Notes: a model not told the origin generated them from the sequence alone. Counted from the stretch's first letter, positions 43,372 to 54,648 are shown. The stretch: 64,000 bases of DNA from Ypsolopha sequella (GCA_934047225.1 OW204011.1:17124339-17188338), one strand, 5' to 3'. Program-made: numbers and translations.

Positions 43372-43783
43372 TGTAATCGCGGGATTACAGAACTGCAGAG
43401 CTGATGATAAAGGGAAAATGGATGGGTTGACACGAGAGAAGAAAAAGATTGTGGGATATAGAATGTGGGTGCGCTGACCTGGTTCGAATGTTTCGATGGG
43501 CCGGCAAATCCGCCGCGTTTCTTCTCCTCTCGTTGGGCTGATTGAGTTGACGGTGATGAGCAGTGATGAGCTGGATGTCTTGGAGTAATGTACACAGCAC
43601 TAGTATGAACACAACACTGTAAATACGCGAGATTGTTTGTATTGGCGGCGCGAACGTGTACACATGTGTCGTTCTGGACGATTCGGACGGAACAGAGCGA
43701 GCGCCGGCGCGCGAGTCGAGTTGGCGCCAGGCGCTGTGTTGCGAAATTACTCATCCGAATGCGTCACGCTTGTGGCGTGAACA
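43372..43783 (-). repeat. BEL-2 3' LTR
   Basis: 412 bp, TG...CA. Overlaps the last 37 bp of the pol frame. The adjoining internal sequence on the sense strand is C-rich rather than purine-rich. Confidence 0.92.
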
Positions 43784-46700
43784 TCCTGGGGGGGCCGGGG
43801 CTGCGACTCCTCTTGAGCTGAATCCAACGGCAGCCTGGCTATCTTGAACACAGGTCGTCGCAGATTTCCATGAGCTGTGTCCAGATCCACAACTCGGATC
43901 ACTCCATCCTTGCCAGGTATCGTGCGGAGAATTCTCCCCAGCTTCCATTGGAGCGGAGGCAAGTCATCCTCTTTGATGAGGACCAGTTCACCCACTTGAG
44001 GAGGGGAAGAAGGGGAGAGCCATTTGGAGCGGGTTTGCAGGGTATGGAGGTAGGATCTGGACCAGAGAGTCCAAAAGCGCTGAGAGAGCGCTTGAATGAG
44101 TTGAAACCGTTTAAGAGCAGATATGGGTCTGTCGTCAAAAGACTGCTCAGGTAGAGCGGTGAGCGGACGACCAATAATGAAATGTCCGGCCGTGAGGGGT
44201 TCAAAGTCCGTAGGGTCGGATGAAATTGGGCAGAGGGGTCTTGAGTTGAGTACAGCCTCAATTCGAGCCAAAAGGGTAGAGAATTCCTCAAAAGTGAGGT
44301 GCTGTTCACCTATCACGCGATAAAGTAGTTGCTTGGTGGATTTTACGTTTATTTCGTGCAGTGCGCCGAACCAAGGCCCTTTAGGCGGGTTTAATAACCA
44401 AGTTATGTGCTGATTCGCGAGTTTGTGAGTGATTGCATCATTGTTTGACCTGAGGAAGTTCTGAACTTCAATGAGTTGATTCCTAGCACCTACATAGTTT
44501 GTGCCGCAGTCTGAACGAATGAGAACCGGAGTACCGCGACGTGAGATAAAACGTTGCAATGCCGCAAAGAACGCTTCCGTTGAGAGTGCAGAGACTGGTT
44601 CCAAATGAACCGCCTTTGTTGCGAGGCAAACGAAAATACAAAAGTACGCTTTAATGAGTTTCGCGTTCCGCAACGTGCTGGATTTAACGAAGAAGTGGCC
44701 AGCAAAGTCCGTCGTGACGTGACTAAAAACTGGCTGAGGAGTAACTCTGTCTGCTGGGAGATCAGCCATGAGCGGAGCCTTAGGCTGAGCGCGGCACCGG
44801 AAACATCTAATACATTTAAACACGCGGTGTCTAATAATACGACGAGCGGACAGAATCCAGTACTGCTGGCGTAATATGGCGTGTAATGTGTCAGCTCCAG
44901 GGTGGCAGTGTATTGTGTGATAGTGATCTATAATGAGATCTACGAGCGGACTGGAGCTGGGTAGAATGAGTGGGTGTTGAGCGTCATACCTAATTGACGC
45001 GTGAGAGAGACGACCACCGACTCTCAAGAGGCCGTCCTTTATGAAGGGCGAGAGACGCTGGAGCCGAACGGGACAAACTTTATCAGTCTGGATACGATTA
45101 ATGTCTTCAGCAAACTCATTGTGCTGAACAGAGCGGACCCAGTGCAACAGAGCGTCCCTGCGTTCACTAGCTGTCAACGGACCAGAGCGCCGTGCATCTG
45201 GGCTGTGCCGACAATTGAATATGAACCTTTTAATACAAGCCGTCACTCCGACGAGCTTATCAAGTGAGCTGTAGCGAGTTAGCAAGTCCAGATCGATATC
45301 TGGGACTGCTATGTGTGCTGGTACCTTTTTGGGCTTAAGGCCTGGGAGAGCATGATGGCCTAGAGCGGGTGGCATCTTGGGCCAAGTGCAGGTAGGTTCT
45401 TTGAGCCAACTGGGTGACCACCAAAGGTCATGAAGTGAGAGAGATTGGGCAGACATGCCTCTGCTTGCACAGTCAGCAGGGTTGAGATTCGTGGGCACAT
45501 GCCTCCACGTATGGCTAGTTGAAATAGCTGTGATCTTAGCCACTCGATTGGCCTCGAAAGTCTGTAATCGGTGAGGTGGGGTATTGAGCCATGCCAACAC
45601 TATTGTGCTATCTGACCAGCATGTGTGTGTTTGAATGTCTATATGAGCTGACAATTGGGCTGACACTCGAGTCATGAGCTGAGATAAAAGAGTCGCGGCT
45701 GACAACTCCAATTTCGGGATTGAGAGACGAGTCTTTATGGGTGCGACCTTGGACTTGCCAATGATTAGGTGTACATTGACATGTCCAGTGATATTGCGCT
45801 CATGAAGGTAGATAGCGGCACCAAAGCCAGCCTCTGATGCGTCCGCGAACCCGTGAAGTGAGTAAGTAGACGTGGGCTTGTACTTACAAATGTGCCGAGG
45901 TAAACGGAGGTTTGAGAGCTGAGGAAGATCCTCTGAGATGTGTTGCCACTCTGTGTGGACTTCTTCAGAGATAGGCTCATCCCATCCTATTTTCAGAAGC
46001 CAAAGCTTCTGGAGAAGAATCTTTGCGCGGAAGATGACTGGAGTGACCCAGCCATTGGGGTCATAGAGAGACGCTACTGTACTGAGAATGGAGCGCTTTG
46101 TGACTTGAGCATGAGTGGGCAGAGAAATGCGATAAGTGAACTCATCAGTTTGAGGAATCCACTGTATTCCCAGAACCTTAATGGAATTAGAGTCGGGACT
46201 GAAGTCAAAGTCCTTGGGCATGTCGCACTGGTCATCTGGGAACCGTTCAAGGAGCTGAGGCGAGTTGGAGGTCCATTTACTGAGCTGAAAGCCACCTAGG
46301 GCGAGTAACTCGATCAGTTCGCTTTGGAGCGACTGAGCAGATTCTACAGAATCTGCACCTGAGAGAATGTCGTCCACAAATATTGATTTGCGGAGGACCT
46401 GAGCAGCGTGGGGGTAGCGATGACCTTCGTCATCAGCCAATTGGAGTAAAGTGCGGATGGCATGGTATGGGCTGGACCTTAATCCATATGTGACGGTATT
46501 AAGGGCATACGTGAGCAGGGGCTGGTCGGGTGAAGACCGCCAGAGAATGAGTTGAAAACGTCTTTGCTCTGGGTGAATGAGTATATTTCGGAACATCATT
46601 CGGATGTCTGTGCTGAAAACTTGTGAGTGGATCCTGAAGGACATGATAATGTCAACAATATCTTGCTGAAGAGCCGGACCTGTATGAAGACAATCATTTA

Positions 46701-47775
46701 GATTGACGCCGTTTGAGCTCTTACAACTTCCGTCAAACACACAGCGTAACTTTTCTGATCCTGGCTTGAATATGCCATGATGTGGGATATAGAAATGGGA
46801 TTTATGAGCAAAGGTATTGGGGTGACACGGCGACATATGGCCCAATTTTATGTAATCTGACATGAATTCTACGTATTTCGAGCGGAAGGGCGGGTTCGCT
46901 TGCAACTTCTTCTCTAAGTTGAGAAACCTGCGCAGTGCAATAGCGTGAGTGGAACCTAATGTCGGTGCGTTGTGCAGAAAGGGCAGTGTAACCACATATT
47001 GACCTGATGGTTCACGAGTAGTTGTGGTGCGGAAAATGTCCTCACACTGATCCTCTAATGGGCTGGTATGCTTGTAGGTTTGGGGTTCCTCGGATTCCCA
47101 AAACCTCTCAAGACTTTTGTGAATGTCATGAGTGGAATGCTCTGAGTCCGTGTGAGAGCCGACAATGTGAACTGAGTTGACCTGATTCGTGGGTGAAGTA
47201 TGTAAACTTTCGAAAGGTCCAATCAATGTAAAATCAAATATCGTGCCGAAGGCTATAGGCTTGCCAGGGCCGAGCGAAACCTTGGTTCCGTCTAACACTT
47301 GACCAAGAACGTCAGATCCTAGTATTAGATCAACCGGAGCTGGTGTGTGATATTCTCGATCAGCAAGAGGAATCGGCGGGTGACCTGTTAACTGAGCGAG
47401 ATCTGGAACCTTTTCCAACGGTAGGTACCCAGTTACGTTCTTCAATATATGGGCTGTGGCCGTGATCATAGGTGTGTCACGGTGAGTAGGTCGGCATACA
47501 ATTGTAATTGATGCCTTTGAGTCTTGTGTGTGCTGATTTCCAACTCCTGCGATTTTTAGAGATGTATGTTTTAATGGTAAATTTAAAATTGTGGCCATGC
47601 GCTGAGAACAAAGAGTCAGCATACTTCCACAGTCTAACAGGGCTCGTGCTGAGTGAAATTGACCATTTACGTCTGCTATTTTAAGTGAGACGGTTGGCAA
47701 CAAAATTGGCGTGTTGGTGACGTTCACTACACGTTGTGCGGAGTTACAGTAATTTTCTGTTGGAGTTGAAGTCAT
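43747..47775 (-). CDS. BEL-2 Pol (protease, RT, RNase H, integrase)
   Basis: 1342 codons from the first Met, though the open frame continues upstream without a stop as far as the TGA at 47887-47889. Domains: DUF1758 retropepsin with LLDCGS (Asp 48), reverse transcriptase with FVDD at 466-469, RNase H-like GFADASEAGFGAAIYLH, integrase zinc finger (DHYHTIHCHPGADT), integrase core with RSDCGTNYVGA (Asp 1089) and LHEINVKS, and a DUF5641 tail. The C-terminus HATSVTHSDE is encoded by LTR sequence. No break inside pol. Confidence 0.94.
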   Translation of the reverse strand: MTSTPTENYCNSAQRVVNVTNTPILLPTVSLKIADVNGQFHSARALLDCGSMLTLCSQRMATILNLPLKHTSLKIAGVGNQHTQDSKASITIVCRPTHRDTPMITATAHILKNVTGYLPLEKVPDLAQLTGHPPIPLADREYHTPAPVDLILGSDVLGQVLDGTKVSLGPGKPIAFGTIFDFTLIGPFESLHTSPTNQVNSVHIVGSHTDSEHSTHDIHKSLERFWESEEPQTYKHTSPLEDQCEDIFRTTTTREPSGQYVVTLPFLHNAPTLGSTHAIALRRFLNLEKKLQANPPFRSKYVEFMSDYIKLGHMSPCHPNTFAHKSHFYIPHHGIFKPGSEKLRCVFDGSCKSSNGVNLNDCLHTGPALQQDIVDIIMSFRIHSQVFSTDIRMMFRNILIHPEQRRFQLILWRSSPDQPLLTYALNTVTYGLRSSPYHAIRTLLQLADDEGHRYPHAAQVLRKSIFVDDILSGADSVESAQSLQSELIELLALGGFQLSKWTSNSPQLLERFPDDQCDMPKDFDFSPDSNSIKVLGIQWIPQTDEFTYRISLPTHAQVTKRSILSTVASLYDPNGWVTPVIFRAKILLQKLWLLKIGWDEPISEEVHTEWQHISEDLPQLSNLRLPRHICKYKPTSTYSLHGFADASEAGFGAAIYLHERNITGHVNVHLIIGKSKVAPIKTRLSIPKLELSAATLLSQLMTRVSAQLSAHIDIQTHTCWSDSTIVLAWLNTPPHRLQTFEANRVAKITAISTSHTWRHVPTNLNPADCASRGMSAQSLSLHDLWWSPSWLKEPTCTWPKMPPALGHHALPGLKPKKVPAHIAVPDIDLDLLTRYSSLDKLVGVTACIKRFIFNCRHSPDARRSGPLTASERRDALLHWVRSVQHNEFAEDINRIQTDKVCPVRLQRLSPFIKDGLLRVGGRLSHASIRYDAQHPLILPSSSPLVDLIIDHYHTIHCHPGADTLHAILRQQYWILSARRIIRHRVFKCIRCFRCRAQPKAPLMADLPADRVTPQPVFSHVTTDFAGHFFVKSSTLRNAKLIKAYFCIFVCLATKAVHLEPVSALSTEAFFAALQRFISRRGTPVLIRSDCGTNYVGARNQLIEVQNFLRSNNDAITHKLANQHITWLLNPPKGPWFGALHEINVKSTKQLLYRVIGEQHLTFEEFSTLLARIEAVLNSRPLCPISSDPTDFEPLTAGHFIIGRPLTALPEQSFDDRPISALKRFQLIQALSQRFWTLWSRSYLHTLQTRSKWLSPSSPPQVGELVLIKEDDLPPLQWKLGRILRTIPGKDGVIRVVDLDTAHGNLRRPVFKIARLPLDSAQEESQPRPPQDVHATSVTHSDE

Positions 47776-47878
47776 TGAGTGACAATGAGCTGAGTGTGTA
47801 TGTGATGAGTGAATGTGTGATGAGTGTGCTGAGTGTGCTGAGTGCTGGTCGTCCTCGCCTTCATAGTGCTCTGTTATT

Positions 47879-47904
47879 GTAGGTAGTCACTGTTGACTAC
47901 CTAC
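47879..47904 (-). promoter_or_regulatory. perfect hairpin containing the gag stop codon (TGA CTA context)
   Basis: On the sense strand GTAGGTAGTCA-ACAG-TGACTACCTAC forms an 11-bp perfect stem with a 4-nt loop. The TGA that ends gag is the first triplet of the 3' arm and is followed by CTA, the UGA-CUA context known to favour stop-codon readthrough. Downstream the frame stays open into pol. Confidence 0.7.
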
Positions 47905-49506
47905 CCGAGACCTACTTGGCGATCGCGATTGAGTGGGCGAGTTGGGATGGGACGTATATGCCTGTGTAGCATGCGCCGAATGGTATTGAGGCTCATGCGC
48001 TGAGCGCTGTCTGGGCTGCTCACGTAGAGACGGAGGCAGCAAATGAGCAGATGAGCGTGTCGGAGACATGGCCCCATGGCGATGCAGTGAAGTATGGTGG
48101 TCAGACCGCCCACACTCCTTGCATGCACGTGTAGACCTGCACTCGTTCTCATAATGAGGACCCAAACAGCGTCGGCACCGGTTGCGTGAGTTCACAAAAT
48201 CCCACCGACCTTGAATCGGCTGGTTGTTGAACTCTGGGCAGGCGATGAGTTTGTGTCCCCTATTCCTGCAGTATGGGCATGGCATACTACCAGTAGGGGA
48301 AGAAGGTTGAGCCGAATAATTCTGTCGGCGAGTGGGTGATGGGGATGATCGGGCCGAATAAACTGGCTGACGAGCGGATGATGAGGACGGTTGGGCCGAG
48401 TAGGTTAGGGCGTCACCGAATGCCAAGAACGGCCTATGTGGAGCAGGTTGAGGAGAGCGATATTCTTGCCGGCTCCTAAGCGGAGCTATGGGGCGGAATT
48501 CTCGAGTAGCCGTATAAGTCTGACGGGAACGTCGAGTGGGCTGAACTAGCTGATTGAGCTGAGCGAGCCTTTCTGACGGGCCGAGCCGTGCTGAAGAAGG
48601 AGCCTCCTGTGACGCAAGGGACGATGACTCATTCTCCTTGCAGCGTGCGTGCTCTTCCAAAAACTCAATGAGGTTCTTGAGCGTGGGCAGAGTTGCACGA
48701 GATCCGTACTTCCGCTCGAAAAGAGTGCGGAGCTCGCCTTGTAGTTTTCGCACTACCATGGACACGAAAACATAGTCAGAATCTTTCATGGGCAGATCCA
48801 GATTGCGCAGAGCGCTTTGCGCTGAGATAAGCGGAATTAAGAACGATGTGCGGATATCCGAGCGCATGTGGATGTGCGGAAGGTTCATGATGATGTCCAC
48901 AAACCGGTCAATGAGTACACGACGATTGTCGTAACGCTTGGTTAGAATTTCCATGGCTATGGGATAATTCTCGTTGGTAGGGTAGAGGTGTTTCACCATA
49001 TCATGTGCCTCACCCTTTAGGGCGCCTAACAAGTAATGCAGTTTGACAGCATCCGAGACTGTAGCCATCTCACTGACGAGGCTCCTAAAAACGGCAATAA
49101 ATGAGGGCCATTCTTCAACGTTCGAATGAAACTCCGGTATGGGTATTTTTGGTAGAACACCAACGGGTGTACCTGAGCTGATGGGTTGCGTCTTGTCCGG
49201 AAGAGCTGATTTTACTTTTAAATTTTCGAATGCCACTAGTATAGCATCATAATTGCTAAGTGCCGACTGAAAATTTTTTGTGTAGGTTGCCTCAGTTTCG
49301 TCGGACAAATCCTCATCGTCAAGGATCTCATAATATACGCTCTCTAACTTAGTTTTAACGCTTTGTATGTTTGCGTAACGAGCGGTGAAGTCCGCCACAG
49401 AATAAGTTTTTCTGTCGCCTGCCTCGACCGCCGCACCGATCTCCTTTAACAGAGCTATCGCCTTTACGGCCTCACGAAACATCGCGGCTTGTGATTTCGA
49501 AGGCAT
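47887..49506 (-). CDS. BEL-2 Gag
   Basis: 539 codons. Contains a DUF1759 region (about residues 120-290, with IPIPEFHSNVEEWPSFIAVF), a serine/proline/arginine-rich linker, and a zinc-binding region (CPYCRNRGHKLIAC, then CRRCLGPHYENEC and CKECGRSDHH at about 415-480). It ends SRVGSQQ at the TGA in the hairpin. Position and frame relative to pol suggest the two were, or are, expressed as one product by readthrough. Confidence 0.92.
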   Translation of the reverse strand: MPSKSQAAMFREAVKAIALLKEIGAAVEAGDRKTYSVADFTARYANIQSVKTKLESVYYEILDDEDLSDETEATYTKNFQSALSNYDAILVAFENLKVKSALPDKTQPISSGTPVGVLPKIPIPEFHSNVEEWPSFIAVFRSLVSEMATVSDAVKLHYLLGALKGEAHDMVKHLYPTNENYPIAMEILTKRYDNRRVLIDRFVDIIMNLPHIHMRSDIRTSFLIPLISAQSALRNLDLPMKDSDYVFVSMVVRKLQGELRTLFERKYGSRATLPTLKNLIEFLEEHARCKENESSSLASQEAPSSARLGPSERLAQLNQLVQPTRRSRQTYTATREFRPIAPLRSRQEYRSPQPAPHRPFLAFGDALTYSAQPSSSSARQPVYSARSSPSPTRRQNYSAQPSSPTGSMPCPYCRNRGHKLIACPEFNNQPIQGRWDFVNSRNRCRRCLGPHYENECRSTRACKECGRSDHHTSLHRHGAMSPTRSSAHLLPPSLREQPRQRSAHEPQYHSAHATQAYTSHPNSPTQSRSPSRSRVGSQQ

Positions 49507-50761
49507 TTTAATCTTGTTAAAGTAGGTGGTTGATTACTAAGATAAAATACTCAACGAGTTTGAGCTAAACTATAAGAGCGGACGTACAACTAAAACAATT
49601 GATGAGATCGATGAATAGAGCTGAGATACTTGCGCGGATGAAGTAACAATGACTATGTTCAAACGGAATACGGAACTCTTAAATAAACACGAAAGAGAAA
49701 AAAAAAAAAAATTTTTCTTTTTAAACAACCTGTATATGAGCTGATAAACCAACGTGGAACACCCTATATGTGTACCACAAACAACAAGATCAGAGATGAG
49801 AAGAGAAAAAAAAACAAATTGTTTACTATATTTGTGCTATATATATATACCCGGGTAAAAAAGGCAGACAATAACACAAATAAACGGTCCGGCAATATAT
49901 TACTGCGACGTGAGATTACCGCAACACAAAAATATCGAAAAGGGCTGATGAACCTGTTCACTTTTATGTTATTTGCCTTGAAATCACGTGCCGACAATAC
50001 GCTTTGGTTCTTGTTTACACGAAAGTACCTTTACAACAACAACATCAGTCGTCGAAAATTCTATTTATAGAATAAAATACCTACCTACAAGCCTCGAACG
50101 CGTAAACAAACAAAGAATGCGTTCACCTGGCAGAAATCGTATCTAAATGTGCGGACAATCCAATGATGCTAATCAAGCTTTAATCAACGTAATAATACGT
50201 AACCGTATAACGTGTGTACTTATGTACTCAACACACGTAACTTACGTATATATGTGACGTATATAAGTGCACGAAATAAAGCAAATTTATACTCGTTCCG
50301 AAAAAAAAAATATCTCGCAAAATCTCGTAAAATTTGGGTTTAATAAAGAAGTATAGTGGACTGTAATAAACAATTGGGCTGAATGAATATAATTATATTA
50401 TCTGAGCTGAATAATAATAACAAACTGAGTTTATTCTGTAAAGGGGCGTGGGGGGGGCCGTTTCTATACCGATAAATGGAATTTTCTAGGCGGCGGTTCT
50501 AATTACCTACCCGCCATAGGTATTCGAGACCACAAAATATTTTTTGCCGGGAAAGGGGGCAAAATATTTAACCGGGTGAAAATGGACTGTAAATCGACGG
50601 GGGCTGGTTCAAACAAAGTTACGGGCCGGCGGGGGGGAGACGGGGGGTGATATAAACCAAAAATTTTCCGCTCGACCAAATTTTTTCTTGTATTGAAAAT
50701 GGACTGTAGTAAATCGAGGGGGCTGGGGGGGCCGGGGTTTCACGGCTCGAAGTGACCAAAA
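49507..50761 (-). other. BEL-2 leader with G-run clusters on the plus strand
   Basis: Non-coding leader between the 5' LTR and gag. The part nearest the LTR has G runs on the plus strand (about 50446-50460, 50628-50648, 50719-50737), that is C runs in the RNA sense. Small frames here are not supported as genes. Confidence 0.6.
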
Positions 50762-51173
50762 TGTAATCGCGGGATTACAGAACTGCAGAGCTGATGATAA
50801 AGGGAAAATGGATGGGTTGACACGAGAGAAGAAAAAGATTGTGGGATATAGAATGTGGGTGCGCTGACCTGGTTCGAATGTTTCGATGGGCCGGCAAATC
50901 CGCCGCGTTTCTTCTCCTCTCGTTGGGCTGATTGAGTTGACGGTGATGAGCAGTGATGAGCTGGATGTCTTGGAGTAATGTACACAGCACTAGTATGAAC
51001 ACAACACTGTAAATACGCGAGATTGTTTGTATTGGCGGCGCGAACGTGTACACATGTGTCGTTCTGGACGATTCGGACGGAACAGAGCGAGCGCCGGCGC
51101 GCGAGTCGAGTTGGCGCCAGGCGCTGTGTTGCGAAATTACTCATCCGAATGCGTCACGCTTGTGGCGTGAACA
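50762..51173 (-). repeat. BEL-2 5' LTR
   Basis: 412 bp, same length as the 3' copy and no difference noticed by eye, indicating a recent insertion. Confidence 0.92.
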
Positions 51174-51329
51174 GGTGCTAACAGGAAAACTACAACAATT
51201 TAAAAAAGTTTAAACAAATGAGAAATATAAAAAAAGTTTAATAAATAAAAAAACTATTTTATTAAAATACAATATGGGTATCAAAAATAAATAAATTAAA
51301 AAAATATGTTATTAAAATACAAGAGTATT

Positions 51330-51640
51330 AAATTGTAGGTATTAAAAAGCTGGTTGTAAAAATATACAGCTCGGCTATAGTTACTTGCTTCTATTTCGAG
51401 AAATCCTTGAAAAACCACAAAAAGAATGTAGGTATGTCCCCTCTTATCTCCAAAACTGGTGGACCGACAAATATGAAAAAAATTATGGTAATATGTGCTT
51501 ACATAAATATTACAGGAAAAATATAGCGGTTGAGAAATTCACGAAAACAAAATGACAAAATTGAAATTTCTGTTCCCAAAACTTTCGAAACACGGGACCC
51601 CAGGTACGCGAGACTGACTCGCACTTGACTGGTTTTTTTA
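51330..51640 (-). repeat. inverted partial copy of the repeat at 42547-43330
   Basis: Shares CTCCAAAACTGGTGGACC and, at its end, GACTGACTCGCACTTGACTG with the copy left of BEL-2, in opposite orientation. Confidence 0.6.
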
Positions 51641-51847
51641 TTCAGTTGTTTGAGCTTTCTATTTTTATTTGTTTTATTTCTTCCTTAATTATGAATTTCG
51701 GTACACTTACACGGTAATCGCAAAATATCGAAAATTTCCTCTGAATATATTTTTTATCCCTTACTTTTCTGCAGTTTTGATGCCAGTTTTTAAGCGTCTT
51801 CACCTCGGTTTTTCATTTTATTTTATTTTGGCGCCCAGCACGGGGCC

Positions 51848-51977
51848 CAAAATACTTACCAAATTTCAGACTCAGCCCCAAAATACTCACCAAATTTCAG
51901 ACTCAGCTCCAAAATACCTACTTGCCAAATTTCAGACTCAACTCCAAAATACTTACCAAATTTCAGACTCAACTCCG
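51848..51977. repeat. short tandem array, ~30-35-bp units
   Basis: Four copies of a unit built on ACCAAATTTCAGACTCA and CCAAAATACT. The open frames on both strands here are by-products. 51978-53658 otherwise holds AT-rich sequence with a hAT-like CTAGGGTTGCCAACCG at about 52985 and a repeat fragment near 53360-53440. Confidence 0.65.
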
Positions 51978-53658
51978 AAATTACGCATCCCAGATTAAAA
52001 AGAAATATTAAAAAAAACAAAACTGAAAACTCCATGTTCAAAAATTTCCGCAAGACTTCAATTTACAGTTTTTCTTTACCGTCGAAATCAATATTGCAGA
52101 TATGTATTCTTGCAACAAGTACGGTATGAATAAAGTTAAGAAAAGATAAAATAAAATTCGAAGCTTTTCAAACATAATATAACTAAGCTGAATCCATGTT
52201 GTTCTACTTTTTTTTTAACTTTTTTTTTGAGTTCCTTTGCCGATTACATATCCGATGTAAAAGGCCTGACTCTAGACATTGAAATCAAAATCAAAATCTA
52301 GTTAATTCTTCATTCAGTAAATAATTTAGTATTTGAGTTGAGTAATGATGCTTAAACAATGGCTAACCCGATGGTTGGTGGACCGATATTAACAGGAAAA
52401 TTGTGGGTTACGTGGATACAGTCGCGAATAAAAGTGTCAAATGAAGGAGATTTTGAAGTCACGAATGTTGGGGATCCAACAATAACGCTCGAAATTGCTC
52501 CCAGCTAAAATACCGGTATCAAAAATATATTTTTTACAATAATTTTCGGGTACCGAGAAATTTTAATATGTTATTCATCGCATTGTCCCAAACAACTTTG
52601 CTCTTTCGATGGGTTAATATTTTTCAGATTTTAAAAACCGTCCAAGTGCGTGTCGGGCCACTATTAGAAGACAGGCGGACTTAGAAGGTTCATAAACTTA
52701 TATTTACTACAAGTTTTACACAACTAACAACTTTATCTAAGTAATTTTCAAAAGAATTTGTACGAAACGTCAATTTTAAGTATGTAGGTCGACTATTACT
52801 CGTTAACTACGTTATTTAAACTACTGCTGTGAATTTTTCCACATATCGAAAAACAACCATTTAGCACAATATAGCTAAATTAGCACTTTAAAGCTTAATA
52901 TTTCGCAAACGGATTCCTGAATCGAAAAATGGTTTTCAAACACCCGCAATATTTTTAAACGACCTATCCAACGACGGCTCACACCTAGGGTTGCCAACCG
53001 TACTTTAAAATAAAGTATTTTTCGTTATTTTCGGTCCCTGTACTTTATACTTTTGAATACCATTAAAGTACGTGAAAATACTTTATTTCAATATTTACGT
53101 AAAATTAGACTTAAACTGACAACACCAGCCAGCGAAAACATAGCCGTAAATAAATCTGAGGAAAATGTATGACTTGTTTTCTTCTAAAAAAAGTTTGCAA
53201 CCACTCACACTTGTGTCGTCGATAACTGTCGTCGTCTCTACTCGTGGGGGAAGCAAACAAAAAAAATTTTTTTTCAACATTTTACCACTTCGGCGGCGTG
53301 ACTAATATGTATATTCATGCCAAATTACAGCTTTTTAGTACCAAGAGTATCTGAGCTAAGCCCCGGACAGACAGACAGACGGACGAACATAGCGAAATTA
53401 TAAGGGTATCTTGTTGACTACAGAACCCTAAAAACATACCGTCGAGAAATTAAAGAGCAGACGCTATTTATTCAAACCTTTCATAAATTCTTCTTAAGAG
53501 CAGGCATCATGACGCGACCAACTCAGTTGTGGGCGTGGCCAAATGTCATGCTGTTTCATTTCACTATAAGGTGCACGCTCCATGAAACTTGCGAGGGCAA
53601 TACTTCGTCGCGGGCAAATATAGAAACATGATTTTGGAAAGACTGCGGATGTTTTCAA

Positions 53659-54648
53659 AAATTACTTTTGCTTATTATTACTCTAAATTACTTTTGCTTA
53701 TTATTAATCTAAATTACTTTTGCTTATTATTAATCTAAATTACTTTTGCTTATTATTAATCTAAATTACTTTTGCTTATTATTAATCTAAATTACTTTTG
53801 CTTATTATTAATCTAAATTACTTTTGCTTATTATTAATCTAAATTACTTTTGCTTATTATTAATCTAAATTACTTTTGCTTATTATTAATCTAAATTACT
53901 TTTGCTTATTATTAATCTAAATTACTTTTGCTTATTATTAATCTAAATTACATTTGCTTGTTATTAATCTAAATTACTTTTGCTTATTATTAATCTAAAT
54001 TACTTTTGCTTATTATTAATCTAAATTACTTTTGCTTATTATTAATCTAAATTACTTTTGCTTATTATTAATCTAAATTACATTTGCTTATTATTAATCT
54101 AAATTACTTTTGCTTATTATTAATCTAAATTACTTTTGCTTATTATTAATCTAAATTACTTTTGCTTATTATTAATCTAAATTACTTTTGCTTATTATTA
54201 ATCTAAATTACTTTTGCTTATTATTAATCTAAATTACTTTTGCTTATTATTAATCTAAATTACTTTTGCTTATTATTAATCTAAATTACTTTTGCTTATT
54301 ATTAATCTAAATTACTTTTGCTTATTATTAATCTAAATTACATTTGCTTATTATTAATCTAAATTACTTTTGCTTATTATTAATCTAAATTACTTTTGCT
54401 TATTATTAATCTAAATTACATTTGCTTATTATTAATCTAAATTACTTTTGCTTATTATTAATCTAAATTACTTTTGCTTATTATTAATCTAAATTACATT
54501 TGCTTATTATTAATCTAAATTACTTTTGCTTATTATTAATCTAAATTACATTTGCTTATTATTAATCTAAATTACTTTTGCTTATTATTAATCTAAATTA
54601 CATTTGCTTATTATTAATCTAAATTACTTTTGCTTATTATTAATCTAG
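53659..54648. repeat. 26-bp satellite, about 38 copies
   Basis: Unit AAATTACTTTTGCTTATTAT plus TAATCT, repeated head-to-tail with almost no length change. A T-to-A variant (TACATTTGC) appears at 53951, 54081, 54341, 54419, 54497, 54549 and 54601, that is at multiples of the unit. Stops in all frames make it non-coding. Confidence 0.95.

Larger units (their letters stand above)
43372..51173 (-). mobile_element. complete BEL/Pao LTR retrotransposon (BEL-2) with split gag and pol
   Basis: Two 412-bp LTRs (TGTAATCGCGGG ... GGCGTGAACA) with a 5-bp duplication GGTGC (43367-43371, 51174-51178). Internally it has a 1.25-kb leader, gag (47887-49506) and pol (43747-47775) in one frame separated by a single TGA. 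The pol frame ends inside the 3' LTR. The primer site next to the 5' LTR reads TGGTCACTTCGAGCCG, which resembles the complement of a tRNA-Tyr 3' end with one extra base. It is a different lineage from BEL-1. Confidence 0.93.

Noticed and set aside
43353..43754. 133-residue protein repeated at 50740-51144
   Set aside because: It lies in the two LTRs of BEL-2. Same reasoning.
51856..52053. 65-residue repeat protein
   Set aside because: Translation of a short tandem DNA repeat, open on both strands by chance.
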